Positions 49,807-60,439 are shown, counted from the stretch's first letter. The stretch: DNA of 64,000 bases from Seriola aureovittata (GCF_021018895.1 NC_079368.1:838501-902500), one strand, 5' to 3'. Notes: a model not told the origin generated them from the sequence alone. Numbers and translations are program-made.

Positions 49807-50683
49807 TAGAGAGATACAAGAATAAGAGGCTAAATAAAGGCTTATGACACAAGACTGTCATTCAGTGTTATTTTCGAGAGGCCTCCAAAATAGACACACG
49901 TGCACGCACACATGCACATATAATAATAATAATTACTATTATTATTATTATTATTACAATAATAATAATAATTTGCTAATAAAGATGGAAGCTGAATTAA
50001 TATGAATAATTTTCTTCCTATAGTTTGACTGTATCGCATTTAAAATCACTGCTGACATTTCTCATAAACGCATTTTTATTTTATTGAAGTGTAATTATAG
50101 AATGTAATTATTCTGTTGCAGGAATAATAGGGATAAATAATTGCAGTTTGTGTGTAAAATTTATTTCATTTCTGTTTATGAATCACACAGACGCGCTGTG
50201 TTCACACTGTTTAACGCGTTGTTTAAAGCTTTAAGGAAAACGATGCATTTTAAGGACGAATGTGTTTTTTTCTTGTTTCTTAATAAACTGCAGCAGCTCG
50301 TTCAGCTCAGCTCCGTTTGACCGGAGCTGAGCTGAAGTTCAGTGGCAGAGAAATGTCAGTGGTCAGGCCTTTTTGTAGGAAGTTTGTGCGTCTGGTGCGT
50401 TTGAAGACAACTCAGCAATAAGTTGAGACACTTATTGGAGACTTTTCTTTCTGTGTGAGAGTAATACGCGTTCAGAGCTCGGAGCGGTGTGAGTGTCACA
50501 TGTTTCAGGCTGCCATGCTTCCTGCACAAACAAGCCGAGAGGGCCAACATGAGTCTCTCCTACCGTCTCTGATTCCCCCATATCGATGGCTGAGCTGATG
50601 GCCGCTGACTCGTTCTTTCCTCTCCGGTCCATTTCTTCCACCACGCCGTGCACCTCGCCTCCAGGGAGGCCATGGAAAAGCAT
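41985..50683 (-). CDS. lhx2: LIM/homeobox transcription factor Lhx2, complete five-exon coding sequence
   Basis: LIM-homeodomain transcription factor acting in the nucleus; in vertebrates LHX2 patterns forebrain, eye, limb and hair follicle and binds TAATTA-type sites with LDB cofactors (family knowledge). The exons join as complement of 50564-50683, 48945-49147, 47791-48161, 45158-45363 and 41985-42275, 1191 nt, 396 residues. LIM1 covers about residues 53-105 (CAGC, WHMRC, CCEC, YCKED) and LIM2 about 115-169 (CARC, YHLNC, CTTC, YCRLH), with all zinc ligands present. A linker with KGRPRKRKSP follows. The homeodomain is about 255-314, including KTKRMRTSFKHHQL and VWFQNARAKFRRN. The tail STPTTLTDLTNPTMPTVTSV and PSQTTLTSLF matches LHX2, not LHX9. 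The alanine run of mammalian LHX2 after LIM2 is absent. The start MLFHGLPGGE is the family's usual one and has A at -3. All junctions are GT-AG with matching phases. Teleost paralogue a or b is unresolved. Confidence 0.96.
42276..45157 (-). other. lhx2: lhx2 intron 4
   Basis: A 2.9-kb intron splitting the homeodomain. It holds a C-run near 43750 and T- and A-rich stretches at 44510-44880. The open frames in it (for example 44511-44696 and 44781-45140) are low-complexity or lack any recognisable domain, and are not considered genes. Confidence 0.85.
45158..45363 (-). CDS. lhx2: lhx2 coding exon 4 (homeodomain, N-terminal three quarters)
   Basis: 206 nt, acceptor GCCCCGCAG, donor TTACAG|GTAACC, phases 1 in and 0 out. 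It encodes ALSCNENDGESMDRDSQYSS and then the homeodomain arm, helices 1 and 2 and the start of helix 3, ending TGLTKRVLQ. The intron falls directly before VWFQN, the position known for LHX2 and LHX9. Confidence 0.95.
45364..47790 (-). other. lhx2: lhx2 intron 3, with several microsatellites
   Basis: A 2.4-kb intron between the LIM2 exon and the homeodomain exon. It carries a CA repeat at about 45939-45992, a TG repeat at about 46932-46976 followed by a G/T-rich tract to about 47022, and AT runs near 47510-47530 and 47709-47725. No coding exon was recognised. Confidence 0.85.
47791..48161 (-). CDS. lhx2: lhx2 coding exon 3 (LIM domain 2 and linker)
   Basis: 371 nt with acceptor TTGTCCGCAG and donor GCAG|GTGAGA, phases 2 in and 1 out. 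It starts RRFSVQRCARC, carries all of LIM2, then GEYQTHFNHADVVPHKGLG, and the basic stretch GRPRKRKSPGPG ahead of the homeodomain. The linker is shorter than in mammals because the polyalanine tract is missing. The LIM2 sequence TCSKMLTT has Ser where family members I recall have Asn. Confidence 0.95.
48162..48944 (-). other. lhx2: lhx2 intron 2, with microsatellites
   Basis: A 783-bp intron between the two LIM exons. It contains a TG repeat running into a G-rich tract (about 48440-48512) and a (TA)n array (about 48592-48648). Confidence 0.85.
48945..49147 (-). CDS. lhx2: lhx2 coding exon 2 (LIM domain 1)
   Basis: 203 nt, entering in phase 0 after a CTCTCCGCAG acceptor and leaving in phase 2 (TAC AG|GTAGGG). 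It encodes SMPCMTSERVALCAGCG and the whole first LIM zinc-binding domain, ending KEDYY. The segment CAGCGRKIADR differs from the CAGCGGKISDR I recall for vertebrate LHX2 and LHX9; the changed residues lie between zinc ligands. Confidence 0.95.
49148..50563 (-). other. lhx2: lhx2 intron 1, AT-rich with ATA repeats
   Basis: A 1.4-kb intron. It includes ATA/TAA trinucleotide arrays at about 49773-49805 and 49920-49972. No coding exon was recognised. Confidence 0.85.
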
Positions 50684-50746
50684 CGTTGCCGCAGAGGGGA
50701 GGATATTGTAACTGTTCTCTTCGGATCTGAGAGCCAAGATGTCCAT
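50564..50746 (-). CDS. lhx2: lhx2 coding exon 1, with in-frame N-terminal extension
   Basis: From the usual start at 50683 the exon encodes 40 residues, MLFHGLPGGEVHG to GESET, and ends at a G|GTAGGA donor in phase 0. The frame stays open upstream to an earlier ATG at 50746, adding 21 residues that include SEENSYNILPSAA. The upstream ATG has a weak context (C at -3, G at +4); the downstream one has A at -3. The downstream start is therefore preferred, but the extension may be used. Confidence 0.93.
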
Positions 50747-51900
50747 CAGAGAAGAATGCCCTGCGCACTGACGCCGCTCGAAATTCTGCTTTTTTTCTGC
50801 TTTTCCTTTTTTGCCGTGGTAAGTGAAAAATCCAGATCAGGGAGGAAAAAATATGAGGGAAAAATTGGACACGTGTTCTCCACACTACGTCTCATCTGCC
50901 AATGGTAACCGCCATCCGAATCTCTGCTGCTCTCATTATTAATAAGCTATGATTAATTCATAAATAAGCGCTTCTCTTATGGAAGAGATTTTCTCTCAGG
51001 TGCGGTTTTATTTTATTTTATTTTACTGCTTTTACCTGCTGCTCTATCTATATTTTCTTTTCCATTTACGCAGAATAAACATACCAACTATGGAAGCTCC
51101 TGCTGCTGGGAGTCAGAGCCGGAGCCTCCTCCTCGCCGGGAGTGATATTGAAGAATTTCGACAGTAAACAAGGCACTGGCAGCGGCTCCCCTTTTTTCTG
51201 CAGAACAGTAAAGTAACTCTTTATAAGTGGCGTTGCCAGAGCTTGGCGGCGGCCTGCTACTGCATCACAGCCAGACAAATAAAAAAATTATATTTCCAAA
51301 AAAGCTGACAGGAGCCTGAGAAAGGCTTCCTCCCTCCTCCGGGTCGAACAGTCCGAGTTGATGCTCACAGCAACTCAAACTACTTCAGCTTTGCACAGAC
51401 AAAACAGAAGAATGAAAAAAGCGCAGGTTTTGCTTTATAAAATCCGGAAGAAGCAGTTTCCCTTCGCAGCAGTCTGTGACATGAATGTTTGGTCTGTCGT
51501 GGAGGAGGCCGCACACACGTCCGGACAGTGGAAGAGGAGGAGTTGGCTTCACTTTGACTGATGATAGGCGAGTGTTAGCTGGCCCCCCAAAACCGTTCCT
51601 CCTTCTCAAGTCCCGGTTGGACTCTCCGCTCCTTATCAACGGGGCCCTGTTGCGTCACGACGCACCATTTATGTTCATTGGCTGTTCCGCCGTCACCGAA
51701 CTGTTTGGTTATATTTTTACCGACCGCTCTGAAAAATCAGCAGCTCCTTCTGCCTCCGTTACGCACGGACCACCGGGCCACCGTCCGTACCCCCTTCAGC
51801 CGCCCCGTCTGTCCGGAGCTGCGGTTTGAAAGGTCAGTTCGAAAGACAGAGAAGAAGAAGACGGGCTAAGGGCCTCTCAGGTGCTGGAGCTGTGTGCGCG
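50747..51900 (-). promoter_or_regulatory. lhx2: lhx2 5' untranslated and proximal promoter region
   Basis: Sequence directly upstream of the lhx2 start. A minus-strand TATAAAG lies at 51219-51225, which would place a start of transcription near 51190 and a 5' leader of about 450-500 nt. A minus-strand CCAAT (CAGCCAATG) lies near 51680. The block 50880-51000 has several TAAT motifs. From 51300 to 51990 the sequence is richer in CG dinucleotides than its surroundings. Overlapping open frames on both strands are probably a by-product of that composition. Confidence 0.5.
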
Positions 51901-52530
51901 CGCCGAGCAGGTCCACTGGGACCTGGACTCCAGTGACGCACAGAGAGGGTTCCACACTGCTGCTGCTCCCAGCCTCTCCATGACACCACAGCGCTCTGCG
52001 CACAGACCCTGAGAGCTGCACAACAAGTCTGAAAAATAAAGTACCACACAGCTCTTCATTCTTTAATCCATATTTTTTTTTAAATTTGATTTAAAAAACA
52101 AATTTTAATGTGAAATAAACAAAAACAATTTGTCTGTTCACTTCTCAACAACTACACCCACAACGGTCACATCTGGTCTGTGGTGTCCTTCACCTGAAGA
52201 ACTCACGTAAAGTACTTTTTTCATAAAAAAAATAAAATATAAGATGTCTTAAATGTCACAGGTCAGTGTCACATTTTAAAGAGATTTTAAAACCAAACCA
52301 AGGAAACAACGCGAGACTATCAGGTTCCAAAACTGCCACTAAATGAACTTTAGAGGAAAGTGTGTTTTATTTTTTAAAACTTTGTGTCAATTACGTAAAA
52401 AAAGTCATTTCGGCGCCGCTGACTGTTCTCCATCCTTTTTTTTTTAAACAATGTTCTGGCTTCACGTCCTGATCTCCAGCTCCAGAGTTGTGTCTCCACC
52501 ACAGTTTGGTTCAGCTGCAAAGTGAAGCTT
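51901..52530. other. no gene recognised, distal to the lhx2 promoter
   Basis: AT-rich with A and T runs; no coding frame with a domain. Confidence 0.5.
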
Positions 52531-52539
52531 GAACTGATC

Positions 52540-52640
52540 CCGGATCCGCTCGTTTCATAATTAGCTCTCTGCTCTTAATTGGGAAGGGGGCTGGGGAGGT
52601 GGAATGGGAAGTGGACTTTGTCATCAGAGGACGTGTTTGA
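52540..52640. promoter_or_regulatory. candidate conserved non-coding block
   Basis: Unique sequence with CATAATTAGCTCTCTGC and TCTTAATTGGGAAGG, about 1.9 kb upstream of the lhx2 start. Regulatory role inferred. Confidence 0.3.
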
Positions 52641-52939
52641 GGACCGGAGGAGAAGGTTTGATCTCTCTCACAAAAGACGGTGGTTACAGCGGAGTGAGAG
52701 AGAATGACACGTTATCACATCAGCTCTGTTTGAAGACTCAGTCCAGTTAGTGAAATGATTAGAGGAGGACTCCATCCCGCCATGCAGCCTCCTCACTTCC
52801 TGGATTATTTCAAATTATAACAACAATATTTTAGCTGCAGATTTACGCGCTAAAACATCAATTTACATGTTTCGGTTTCCTTGATATTTATAACACCCAC
52901 CCCCCCACCCCCCCGCTCCCCACACGCAAAACAGTCCGC

Positions 52940-53200
52940 ATTTAGGCTATTGTGAAATTTTATTGCACAAATATGATGTTAAGCTCCTAAATCCTTATGC
53001 AAATCACCCCTCTGTAATACCCTTAATTGAATACATGCATATTTATCATCCGCGCTCTCTAGCTGCTATAAGGCTGGGTTTATACATTAAACATAGCGAC
53101 AGCGGGCATGTCTGCGGGCGTGTGTGAAATATGATATTAGGCGGTAATGTAAGATTAAGGAAAACACATCAGTTTGTATCTGTTTGTATCAAATGCAGGT
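52940..53200. promoter_or_regulatory. candidate conserved non-coding element with octamer
   Basis: Contains a perfect octamer ATGCAAAT at 52997-53004, then TACATGCATATTTATCATCC and GCTATAAGGCTGGGTTTAT in unique sequence. It looks like a developmental enhancer; not tested. Confidence 0.4.
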
Positions 53201-53465
53201 TCCTGTGTTTGGATTGAAGTCAGTGGTCAGGAGGAAGAATTTAGAGGAGATCCATGTAAACGTCTGGACTGGGCTATATGATGGAATATCCTCAGTAATG
53301 TGTGTCCACACCATTCACAGCAGAGCGGGAGAAAAGTCATAATATGATAATTAACAACAGTATCAAGCGTGTGAAGGCAGAACTGGATAAAACAGTCCAA
53401 TATTTAATTCATCTATGGTACATTTATTTAAAAAGGTAAAACTGAATTAATTACAGCTCATCTTG
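53201..53465. other. no gene recognised
   Basis: Unique sequence without a credible coding frame. Confidence 0.5.
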
Positions 53466-53469
53466 TTAA

Positions 53470-53509
<40 letters not shown>

Positions 53510-53521
53510 TGTCTCTCTCTT

Positions 53522-53558
<37 letters not shown>

Positions 53559-53570
53559 TACACACATTCA
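53470..53570 (+). repeat. compound (CT)n(CA)n microsatellite
   Basis: About 70 bp of CT with GTCT and TTCT interruptions, then a CA run. Confidence 0.97.
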
Positions 53571-54846
53571 CACTAATTTTTCTTTCTGACACAGGGCCAG
53601 CAGCACTGGGAGATAAAGAGGAGGAACTGAAGAGCCAAAACTATCACCAACACTCACCAGTCTGTGTCATTAGAAAAAACACCTTCCATTAGTGTGGTGA
53701 TGTTCAGCAGAATAACTCTAAATAAAAATGTTAAAGCTGAACCAGCTGATTTCACTAAACATTTTAAAACAAATGCTAATGATGAAACAAGGAGCAAGCA
53801 CTTCCTGTACAGGCCTGCTCTGACTGAAAAATATTTAAAATGAACAATTTTACTTTTGGTTTTTAATTTGGTGACATTCTTTTATTTTGTAAACGTTGCA
53901 GGAGGTTTGAACAACATGATGATGATGAAGCTAGAAGTGATGACATTTATATCACTTTACTGTTTTATGGGGATGTTTTATTTTATACGTGTTTTGCATA
54001 AATGTGAGTAAATATCTGAATCAGTTGTTTTTTTAAACATTGCTCTTTGTCAATTTCAAAAAAAGACTATATCATGACATCATCACCAGGGCTGTAACTT
54101 TGGAAGTACTGAGGTAATGAATCTAAGTCCCCGCTGATGCCCCCCATCCCAAAGACAAGATTGACCAGATACCAACAATAAAATAATTACATACATTCTT
54201 AGTAAGTTTTTTTTGCCTGAGATGAATGTGTCAAATCCAACTCCACTCCACCACGAGGAAAAACCAGTGTTCTGTTCATATATTTATTGATCTAAATATA
54301 ATGAGTGAAACCATCATCACATATCCACCATGTGTAGAAAGTAAACTCTCATCATACTATACTAGAATTCCTAATGAAGACACATGAGGTCAGTGTCCTG
54401 GACGATTGCGAGTGCTAAATGTGGATTACTATATAAAATTACACAGGATGGAGTGTTTTATAGGTTTCAGCAGCTCCTGGTTCACATGATGTGGCCATTG
54501 TCAAATATTAATTCCTGATATCTAAATGAGCTGAATTTGAACAGTTTCAGCAACTTTTCTAGTCTGAAGGTGAAAAAAGTCAGAAAATAAGAGTTTGAAG
54601 ACAATAAAATGCTAAAGACTAATGAGAGTGTTTTAGGTTAACGGTTCTGGTTTAATCATGTCGGCCTTTACTGACAGAACAATTGAATATATAATGGAGA
54701 TTTATAATAAAAGCATCAGGCTGGTGTTAGTGTAAAGCTGTTGTTTAATTGGGTAAATGCAACAAGTTTAGAGAGCACTAATCCTAATAAGCTCCATGGA
54801 ACTAATAAACTAACAGTGTGCAGCTAACTTCAACACCTTGTTGAAA

Positions 54847-54848
<2 letters not shown>
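53571..54848. other. no gene recognised
   Basis: AT-rich; nothing supported. Confidence 0.5.

Positions 54849-54889
<41 letters not shown>
54849..54889 (+). repeat. (GT)n microsatellite
   Basis: About 20 GT units. Confidence 0.97.
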
Positions 54890-54890
<1 letters not shown>

Positions 54891-54899
54891 GGGGGTGGT

Positions 54900-55180
54900 G
54901 TTGCTGCTTGTCGACGACTAAGATGCTGATGCAGCTCCACTGATTACTCCTTGTCCCATAATGATTTCCAAACGGGGCAGCCATCAATAACACAAATCTG
55001 CATTTCTCAGGAAAACATCACCTCGTCAGGCTCCTGGCATCTTTTTGATCTCCTTTTTTTTAATTGTATTCAGCATAAAGGTGGGGAGGGGGGTGCGGGG
55101 TGCGTGGCTTTAATGGGATGCTGCTGTGGAAGTGGGGAGTGGGTTACACACTCTCTGAGGAGAGCTCGGCTGTAATTAAG
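54900..55180. promoter_or_regulatory. candidate conserved non-coding block
   Basis: Unique sequence with GCTCCACTGATTACTCC, CCCATAATGATTTCC and GGCTGTAATTAAG. Composition and lack of repeats suggest selection; not shown. Confidence 0.33.
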
Positions 55181-55389
55181 AAAAAGGGGGAACAAAGCAG
55201 AGGAGAGTAAAAACACATGAAAAGGGAGGAAGCGGATCATCTAATCACTGAACGTGCACCGTCCACGCATCCACGTCGCCTGTGTACAGTCGCTTTTTAA
55301 TGCGGGAGGAATCACACAGGAGCATAAATACAGAGCAGCACACCTGAGCCTCCACTGCTTCTTATTGTGTGCACACCAGCTATAATGGA

Positions 55390-55910
55390 AGCATCACATC
55401 CACTCTCATCTAAACTAATACTACTTTCATCTTGACCAGTAATATATGTACATGTAGTGAATTTCCATATATGACATATGTACATATGAAGTAAAATCAT
55501 ATATGTATATATATGTATATATGTATGAATTACATATTGAACCAATTTCATACATTGACATGTACTGTATGTGTAGCTAATACAAACATGTATGTTTATT
55601 CTTATATTGTAGATATATGTTACATAAATATATATCCATCCTAAAGCCTGTCAGTATATGTTGATGGTATATATAAGTATAAGTATAAAAGATAGACATG
55701 TATATTTAAATTTAATAAGAAATTAATAAGAAAATCATATGTAAACATTGTATTTTCATGTTTTAAGTATGTTGTTTTGATAAAATTGTATTTGGATATG
55801 TCATATATAAACTTATATCTTCATATATCCAGAGGATGTATATATGTGATAATAATACATCCCCATATGACATATATAACAACATTACTCTTGATACAGG
55901 GACATAGACA
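55390..55910. other. AT-rich tract with many ATATGTA/CATATG words
   Basis: Dense short palindromes (CATATATG, TACATATG, ATATGTATAT) on both strands without a fixed period; a degenerate microsatellite-like tract with no gene. Confidence 0.6.
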
Positions 55911-56350
55911 GGGGACAGGGTCATATATTTGCCTTGGCAATGTTTGATACCTGTTTTATATATATTGTTTTATCCCTAATTATTGTTTTTACATATTTGA
56001 ATGCCTCTTTTCACTGTCAGATCTTTTTGCATAATGTTGATATGAGATGTTTTTTTATTTATGCTGTTCTACACTTTCTATTCTGCTCAGATTCTCTGGA
56101 CATTTCTTTTTCCTGTTTTATTTTCATCTAAAGTACTTTGTAGCTTTGTAAGATAGAGCTATATGAATAACCTTAATATTATTATTACACTAAATTTCTC
56201 TATGGGTGAAGACAGTAGTGGGACATGATGATAGAGATGAACAACATGGTTTTCACACTTGGTTTTTATGTGTTTCTCTTGTGAAATACTGATTAGCTTC
56301 TTAATGTGAGAAGGGAAAGTCCCTCTTTGTTTTATAGATGTATGCAAACA
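55911..56350. other. no gene recognised
   Basis: AT-rich, no feature. Confidence 0.5.
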
Positions 56351-56524
56351 GTCTAGTATTGTACTAGTGTAGTAGTGGAGTAGTGTAGTAGTGGAGTGGT
56401 GTAGTAATGGAGTAGTGGAGTAGTGTAGTATTGTGGTAGTGTAATAGTGTGGTAGTGTAGTAGTGTAGTAATGGAGTAGTGGAGTAGTGTAGTAATGGAG
56501 TAGTGGAGTAGTGGAGTAGTGTAG
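56351..56524 (+). repeat. minisatellite of GTAGT / GGAGT units
   Basis: About 170 bp built from GTAGTGTAGTAGTGGAGTA-like words. On the minus strand it gives Tyr/Thr/Leu/His-rich frames (56159-56710, 56353-56706) that are artefacts. Confidence 0.93.
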
Positions 56525-56529
56525 GACAC

Positions 56530-57995
56530 AAAGCCACAAAACTCTATACAAACACTGCTCGGCAGTAATGAGCCAGACTGAATCCAGATCAGTTTCGTTG
56601 CTTTGTTTCCTGTCTTCCCGCTCTTGCAGGAAGTAACCTGGAGAACGTGAGAAGAGGAGGGGCAGGAAGTGAAGGAGAGGAGAGATAATTGGGACACTTG
56701 CAGCATCCATACACCCTCTTATATGTTAATTAAAAAATGATGCAGAAACAGCAGATACAACCTTCTGCCTTCACCATACACATATTTAACATGTGACGCT
56801 CTCTTTAAGTTTCTACGTCAGTTTGAAGAAATGCTTTCTGAGCAATTTATGTGTTTAGGATGCTGTTGTGTTTCATCAATGATTTAGGAAAGAGGAAGCT
56901 TAGGGAAGGAATAAGGAAGTATCTTAAAGTTAGCTCCACAGAAACTTCAGTAACTGAAGGTAAGAGATGTCACAGTATCGTATCGCTTGATTGACACGAT
57001 TTGACTGAGAGGATATAAAAATACACAGCAGACAGTGATGCAGAGGAAGCACCACCGTAATGACCCGTCCAAAAAATTACATTAATGTCAGGAGGAGGAG
57101 GAGAGTGAACGTAGGAGGGAAGCAGTAAGGAACGTTAAACCAACTTGATGCTTCTTTATTCTCCACCTTTCAGCTACAACATGCTCCACGAGTCAGAGCT
57201 TACACTGAGGCAGCATATGTTCACACTGGCATGGTGCTGGAGGAAACAGAAACAGACTTCATGTTCCAGATCTGTGTGGATATACACTCGATGCACACAC
57301 AAAATATGAAGGTATTCATGACCAGAAAGAGTCTTAGATGTTATTTAGATTAAAAATGTTCAAGATCATGTGCAGTTTTTAGGAAAATGTGGTAAAAGGC
57401 TCTGAAAATATTCTGAAAAATATTACTTCATTTTGAACCAAATGTCCATTATAAAGATGACATAAAGAAGAGCTATAAAAAGCGAGTTTGTTATTTGTTA
57501 TTTAGTATTTGTTTTCAGTTTTTGTTATTAGTATTTGTTGGTATTTGTGTCTCAGAATTTAGATTTGAAACAATGTGGGTTAAAGGTCAACAAATAAATC
57601 ACAGTACCCTGCAACCAAATGATGACTGATGAATTTCTCACTTTCATTAAAGTGGTTAACTAATATTTGGAGGTCTCTGTCTATAGTACAAAAAGTGCCA
57701 TTCACTTGTCAATGGGCAAATTATTAAATGATTAACATGAAATCAAATAATTTTGCTGCAGCCAGTGTGTGCATATATTCATATTCTATGCTTTTTTTGA
57801 AAAAATATTCATTTAATTTTTCATGTTCTTTTTTGTATCATGTTTTTTCCTTTATTTGAACATGAGCACAAAAGCTGCTTCACCAGAATCACACAGAGGA
57901 TGTGGCAGTTACAGGACAGCTCTCATCCAGTCTATCAAACAAGTCCAATATTGTCTGACCTGATCTGCTTCAACAGATTCTGAAAATGATGATGA
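56530..57995. other. no gene recognised
   Basis: Mixed AT-rich sequence, nothing supported. Confidence 0.5.
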
Positions 57996-58000
57996 TGTAG

Positions 58001-58345
58001 AGTGGCTTCAGAAAGTCTTCAGACCCCTTTGCTTTTTTATTTGTGTTGTAGAATTAATTATAAATGATCATCAGTCCATACTCAATAATCCTTAATGACA
58101 AAGTGGAAACATGTTCTTAGAAATCTTTTGCAAATTTATTAAAAATCAAAAACTAAAATCTTTTCTTTATGAAAGTATTCAGACCCTTTGCTGTGGGTCC
58201 GACCTGTGGTCAGCTGCTTTCTGTCTGTTTTAATGACTGGAGTCCAGCTGTGGTGAACTGACTGACTGGATGTAGTTTAGAAAAGACACACATCTGTTTA
58301 TATAAGGTCCCACAGTGCATGTCAGGACGTAAACCAAACCATGAA
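58001..58345. mobile_element. terminal remnant of a Tc1-like transposon
   Basis: A Tc1-family end: GGCTTCAGAAAGTCTTCAGA at the edge, AATGACAAAGTGGAAACATG, TTTTGCAAATTTATTAAAAA, then AAAGTATTCAGACCCTTTGC, the layout of a common fish Tc1 terminal inverted repeat. The inner part TATAAGGTCCCACAGTGCAT is normally found next to the transposase start. The transposase itself is missing. Confidence 0.8.
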
Positions 58346-58349
58346 GATA

Positions 58350-58675
58350 CATGTATTAGGATGCAAATGTGTTTATTTTACCTTGAATTAAACATGACAT
58401 GAAAATAATGTCTGAAATAATCAACCTCTAAATAAAGGAGCTCAAGGTTGGAGTAGAACATAAATGGACAGAGGAGAGAGAAACAGTATATTGTCTGACC
58501 CCCGTTACATAAACTGTACATCTGATCTACATCTGAGTATTGTGCTTACTGACTTTTAATAGTATTTCAGTTACAGGCTCTGTGGTATGAAAAAAAACTA
58601 ACAAAAAGTGTCAGAGACTAAGAGAAACAGCCTTGTGTGTTAAATTGTTCTTTGTTTTTTTTCTTTTTATCTCTA
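58350..58675. other. no gene recognised
   Basis: AT-rich, no feature. Confidence 0.5.
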
Positions 58676-58679
58676 TAAC

Positions 58680-58930
58680 CAAAACCATGAGGAGGTTTTT
58701 CCCTGACAACTCTTGTTTCCTGGATGGAGATAATCAATAATTAGCATTGTCCATTTGTCGTGTTTCTCACTGTGGAGTTGTGGTTCTGTTTTTCTGCGGG
58801 TTTTGTGCCGCACCATGCTCCCACCCCAGCCCCTGTCAATCAGCCCCAGACTGCAAGGATTAAAAAAGAAGCTCATTCTGCCACAGGAGCCCCTCTTTGG
58901 AGAGCAATTCTAAAACTTACATGCTTCTTA
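58680..58930. promoter_or_regulatory. candidate conserved non-coding block with TAAT sites
   Basis: Unique sequence with GATAATCAATAATTAGCATT and AGACTGCAAGGATTAAAA; the frame 58760-59134 has no domain. Enhancer role inferred from look and location upstream of lhx2. Confidence 0.35.
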
Positions 58931-59685
58931 TTTGTTGGGTCAAAGGTTAAATTGCTGACCCTCCCCTCTATTCCTCCCTCTCACCCTCCCCACCGTGAAC
59001 AAGCTGTACTCGGAGTCTTATATTTACATGGATTAGAGTCCTTTCACTCTGAAGAAAAGAGCTGGTTCACAGTCAAAGCCCGAGGAGCAGTCCATGCTGC
59101 CCGAGTGGCCACATTATTCACTGGCAGACAATGACCATATTGTAGTTATGTGGAAAGGGAGGGGGCAGGAGGAAAGAGAAATCCCCCCTTTGCCATGGCA
59201 AAGTCCTACACTTGTGCCACGGAGAGGGGAGGGCCGAGCCCCATCCGCTTTTTCAGGCAGAGCAAACAAAGCCTGCCTACTGTGAACAAGATGAAGATGT
59301 CAAAAGCTTTTAGGCAGGGGGGTGAGATGGGGTTTAGGGGATAAAACAACAAAACAAGTGAAAAGGTCTTTTCTCAAATGGATAAATCCTACTAAGTCTA
59401 CATTTCCACATCAGATTTACTCTCTCCTCTAACATCCTTTCTCCTCCCCCCCTCAATAACCTTTCCAAATCATACAAAATAGAAAAAGAGGGAAGGAAGT
59501 TTCACCTTAAGGAAAGAAACACAGCTCCTCCTCATATTGATGAAGAAATTCATGAAAACACATTTGAAAATATTTGAATGTTTACTGCAGAATTTTACAG
59601 TGAGCATCTGACAAAAAAACAGGTTTAAACTGACTCAAAATCCTGACTGTATAAATGAAAGCTTGAACTTCCTTGGTGTAGCCTG
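58931..59685. other. no gene recognised
   Basis: Pyrimidine- and purine-rich patches (58960-59000, 59150-59340); unique sequence with no credible exon. Confidence 0.45.
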
Positions 59686-59689
59686 GTAA

Positions 59690-59965
59690 ATAAAGACACT
59701 TTTCTGCATTATTCTGGCTGCATCAATGGCAGATTTAAGGATCTACACAACATCTCCCCAGCATGCACCTACGGCAGTGTGATGTCTCAGAGGACAGAAG
59801 CCCGAGGCGCTGTGGAGTAAATGACATAAAGAGGCCTGGTATACAGCCACAGCCAATTCACATGCAAATGGACAGCCTTGCACTGACTCTGATTAACTCC
59901 CTGTGAGTTCATAGTTTCCCTGTTAACAAAGATTTAGCCGCTTTTGAGTGAAGCGGTACATTAAG
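59690..59965. promoter_or_regulatory. candidate conserved non-coding element with octamer
   Basis: Perfect ATGCAAAT at 59862-59869 next to AGCCAATTCAC, then CTCTGATTAACTCCC and AACAAAGATTTAGCCGC, in unique balanced sequence. No coding frame. A developmental enhancer is a reasonable guess. Confidence 0.4.
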
Positions 59966-60002
59966 TGGGGAGAGAGAACTGGTGGCGAACCTTACAGTAA
60001 AG

Positions 60003-60030
60003 CCCCCACCCCACCCCACCCCACCCCCCG
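60003..60030 (+). repeat. (CCCCA)n microsatellite
   Basis: Five CCCCA-type units and a C run. Confidence 0.9.
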
Positions 60031-60039
60031 GGACACAAT

Positions 60040-60435
60040 GCAACCTCCATCTTGTCGGGCCTAATCCGCCTTGCAGATGCAGGACAGAGCCGGTGCTGGT
60101 GAGGAGACAAAAGAAACCAGCACTCTTGTTTCTCATTCCATCCCAGTAGCAAAAGTCCTCCAAAACCCCATGACTGAACAGAGTGAATGACTTGAGATTG
60201 AGCCAGTCAAGAGCTGTGTGCCCAGTGGACCCTATGAATGAGAATGGGTCATGCTGCTCTATAGTATTGCCTGTATTTGGTTTTCAACAATGTCCATACA
60301 GTGTTGCAGCCTCACTGACTGCATGTCCACTAAGAAGTGAAAGTTTCTAAAACAACAAACACAGTGTCTTTGAATTAAAATTATTCATAGAGTCAGACAA
60401 ATAACACAAAACTAACACACACCTAGAAACAGGGT
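60040..60435. other. no gene recognised
   Basis: Unique sequence with no credible exon or known repeat. Confidence 0.45.
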
Positions 60436-60439
60436 TTGA

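Noticed and set aside
41985..50746. lhx9 instead of lhx2
   Set aside because: The linker GVGTVQKGRPRKRKSPGPG, the tail with TPSGPASEISNAS and VLTSVPGG, and LIM1 with WHMRC and CKLNLESE match LHX2; LHX9 has WHLRC, CKLALESE and a shorter tail.
51485..51829. 114-codon plus-strand frame at the lhx2 promoter
   Set aside because: Several frames on both strands are open together in CG-rich sequence, typical of a promoter region rather than a gene; no domain.
56159..56710. 183-codon and 117-codon minus-strand frames
   Set aside because: Their middle is the translated GTAGT minisatellite; flanks have no domain.
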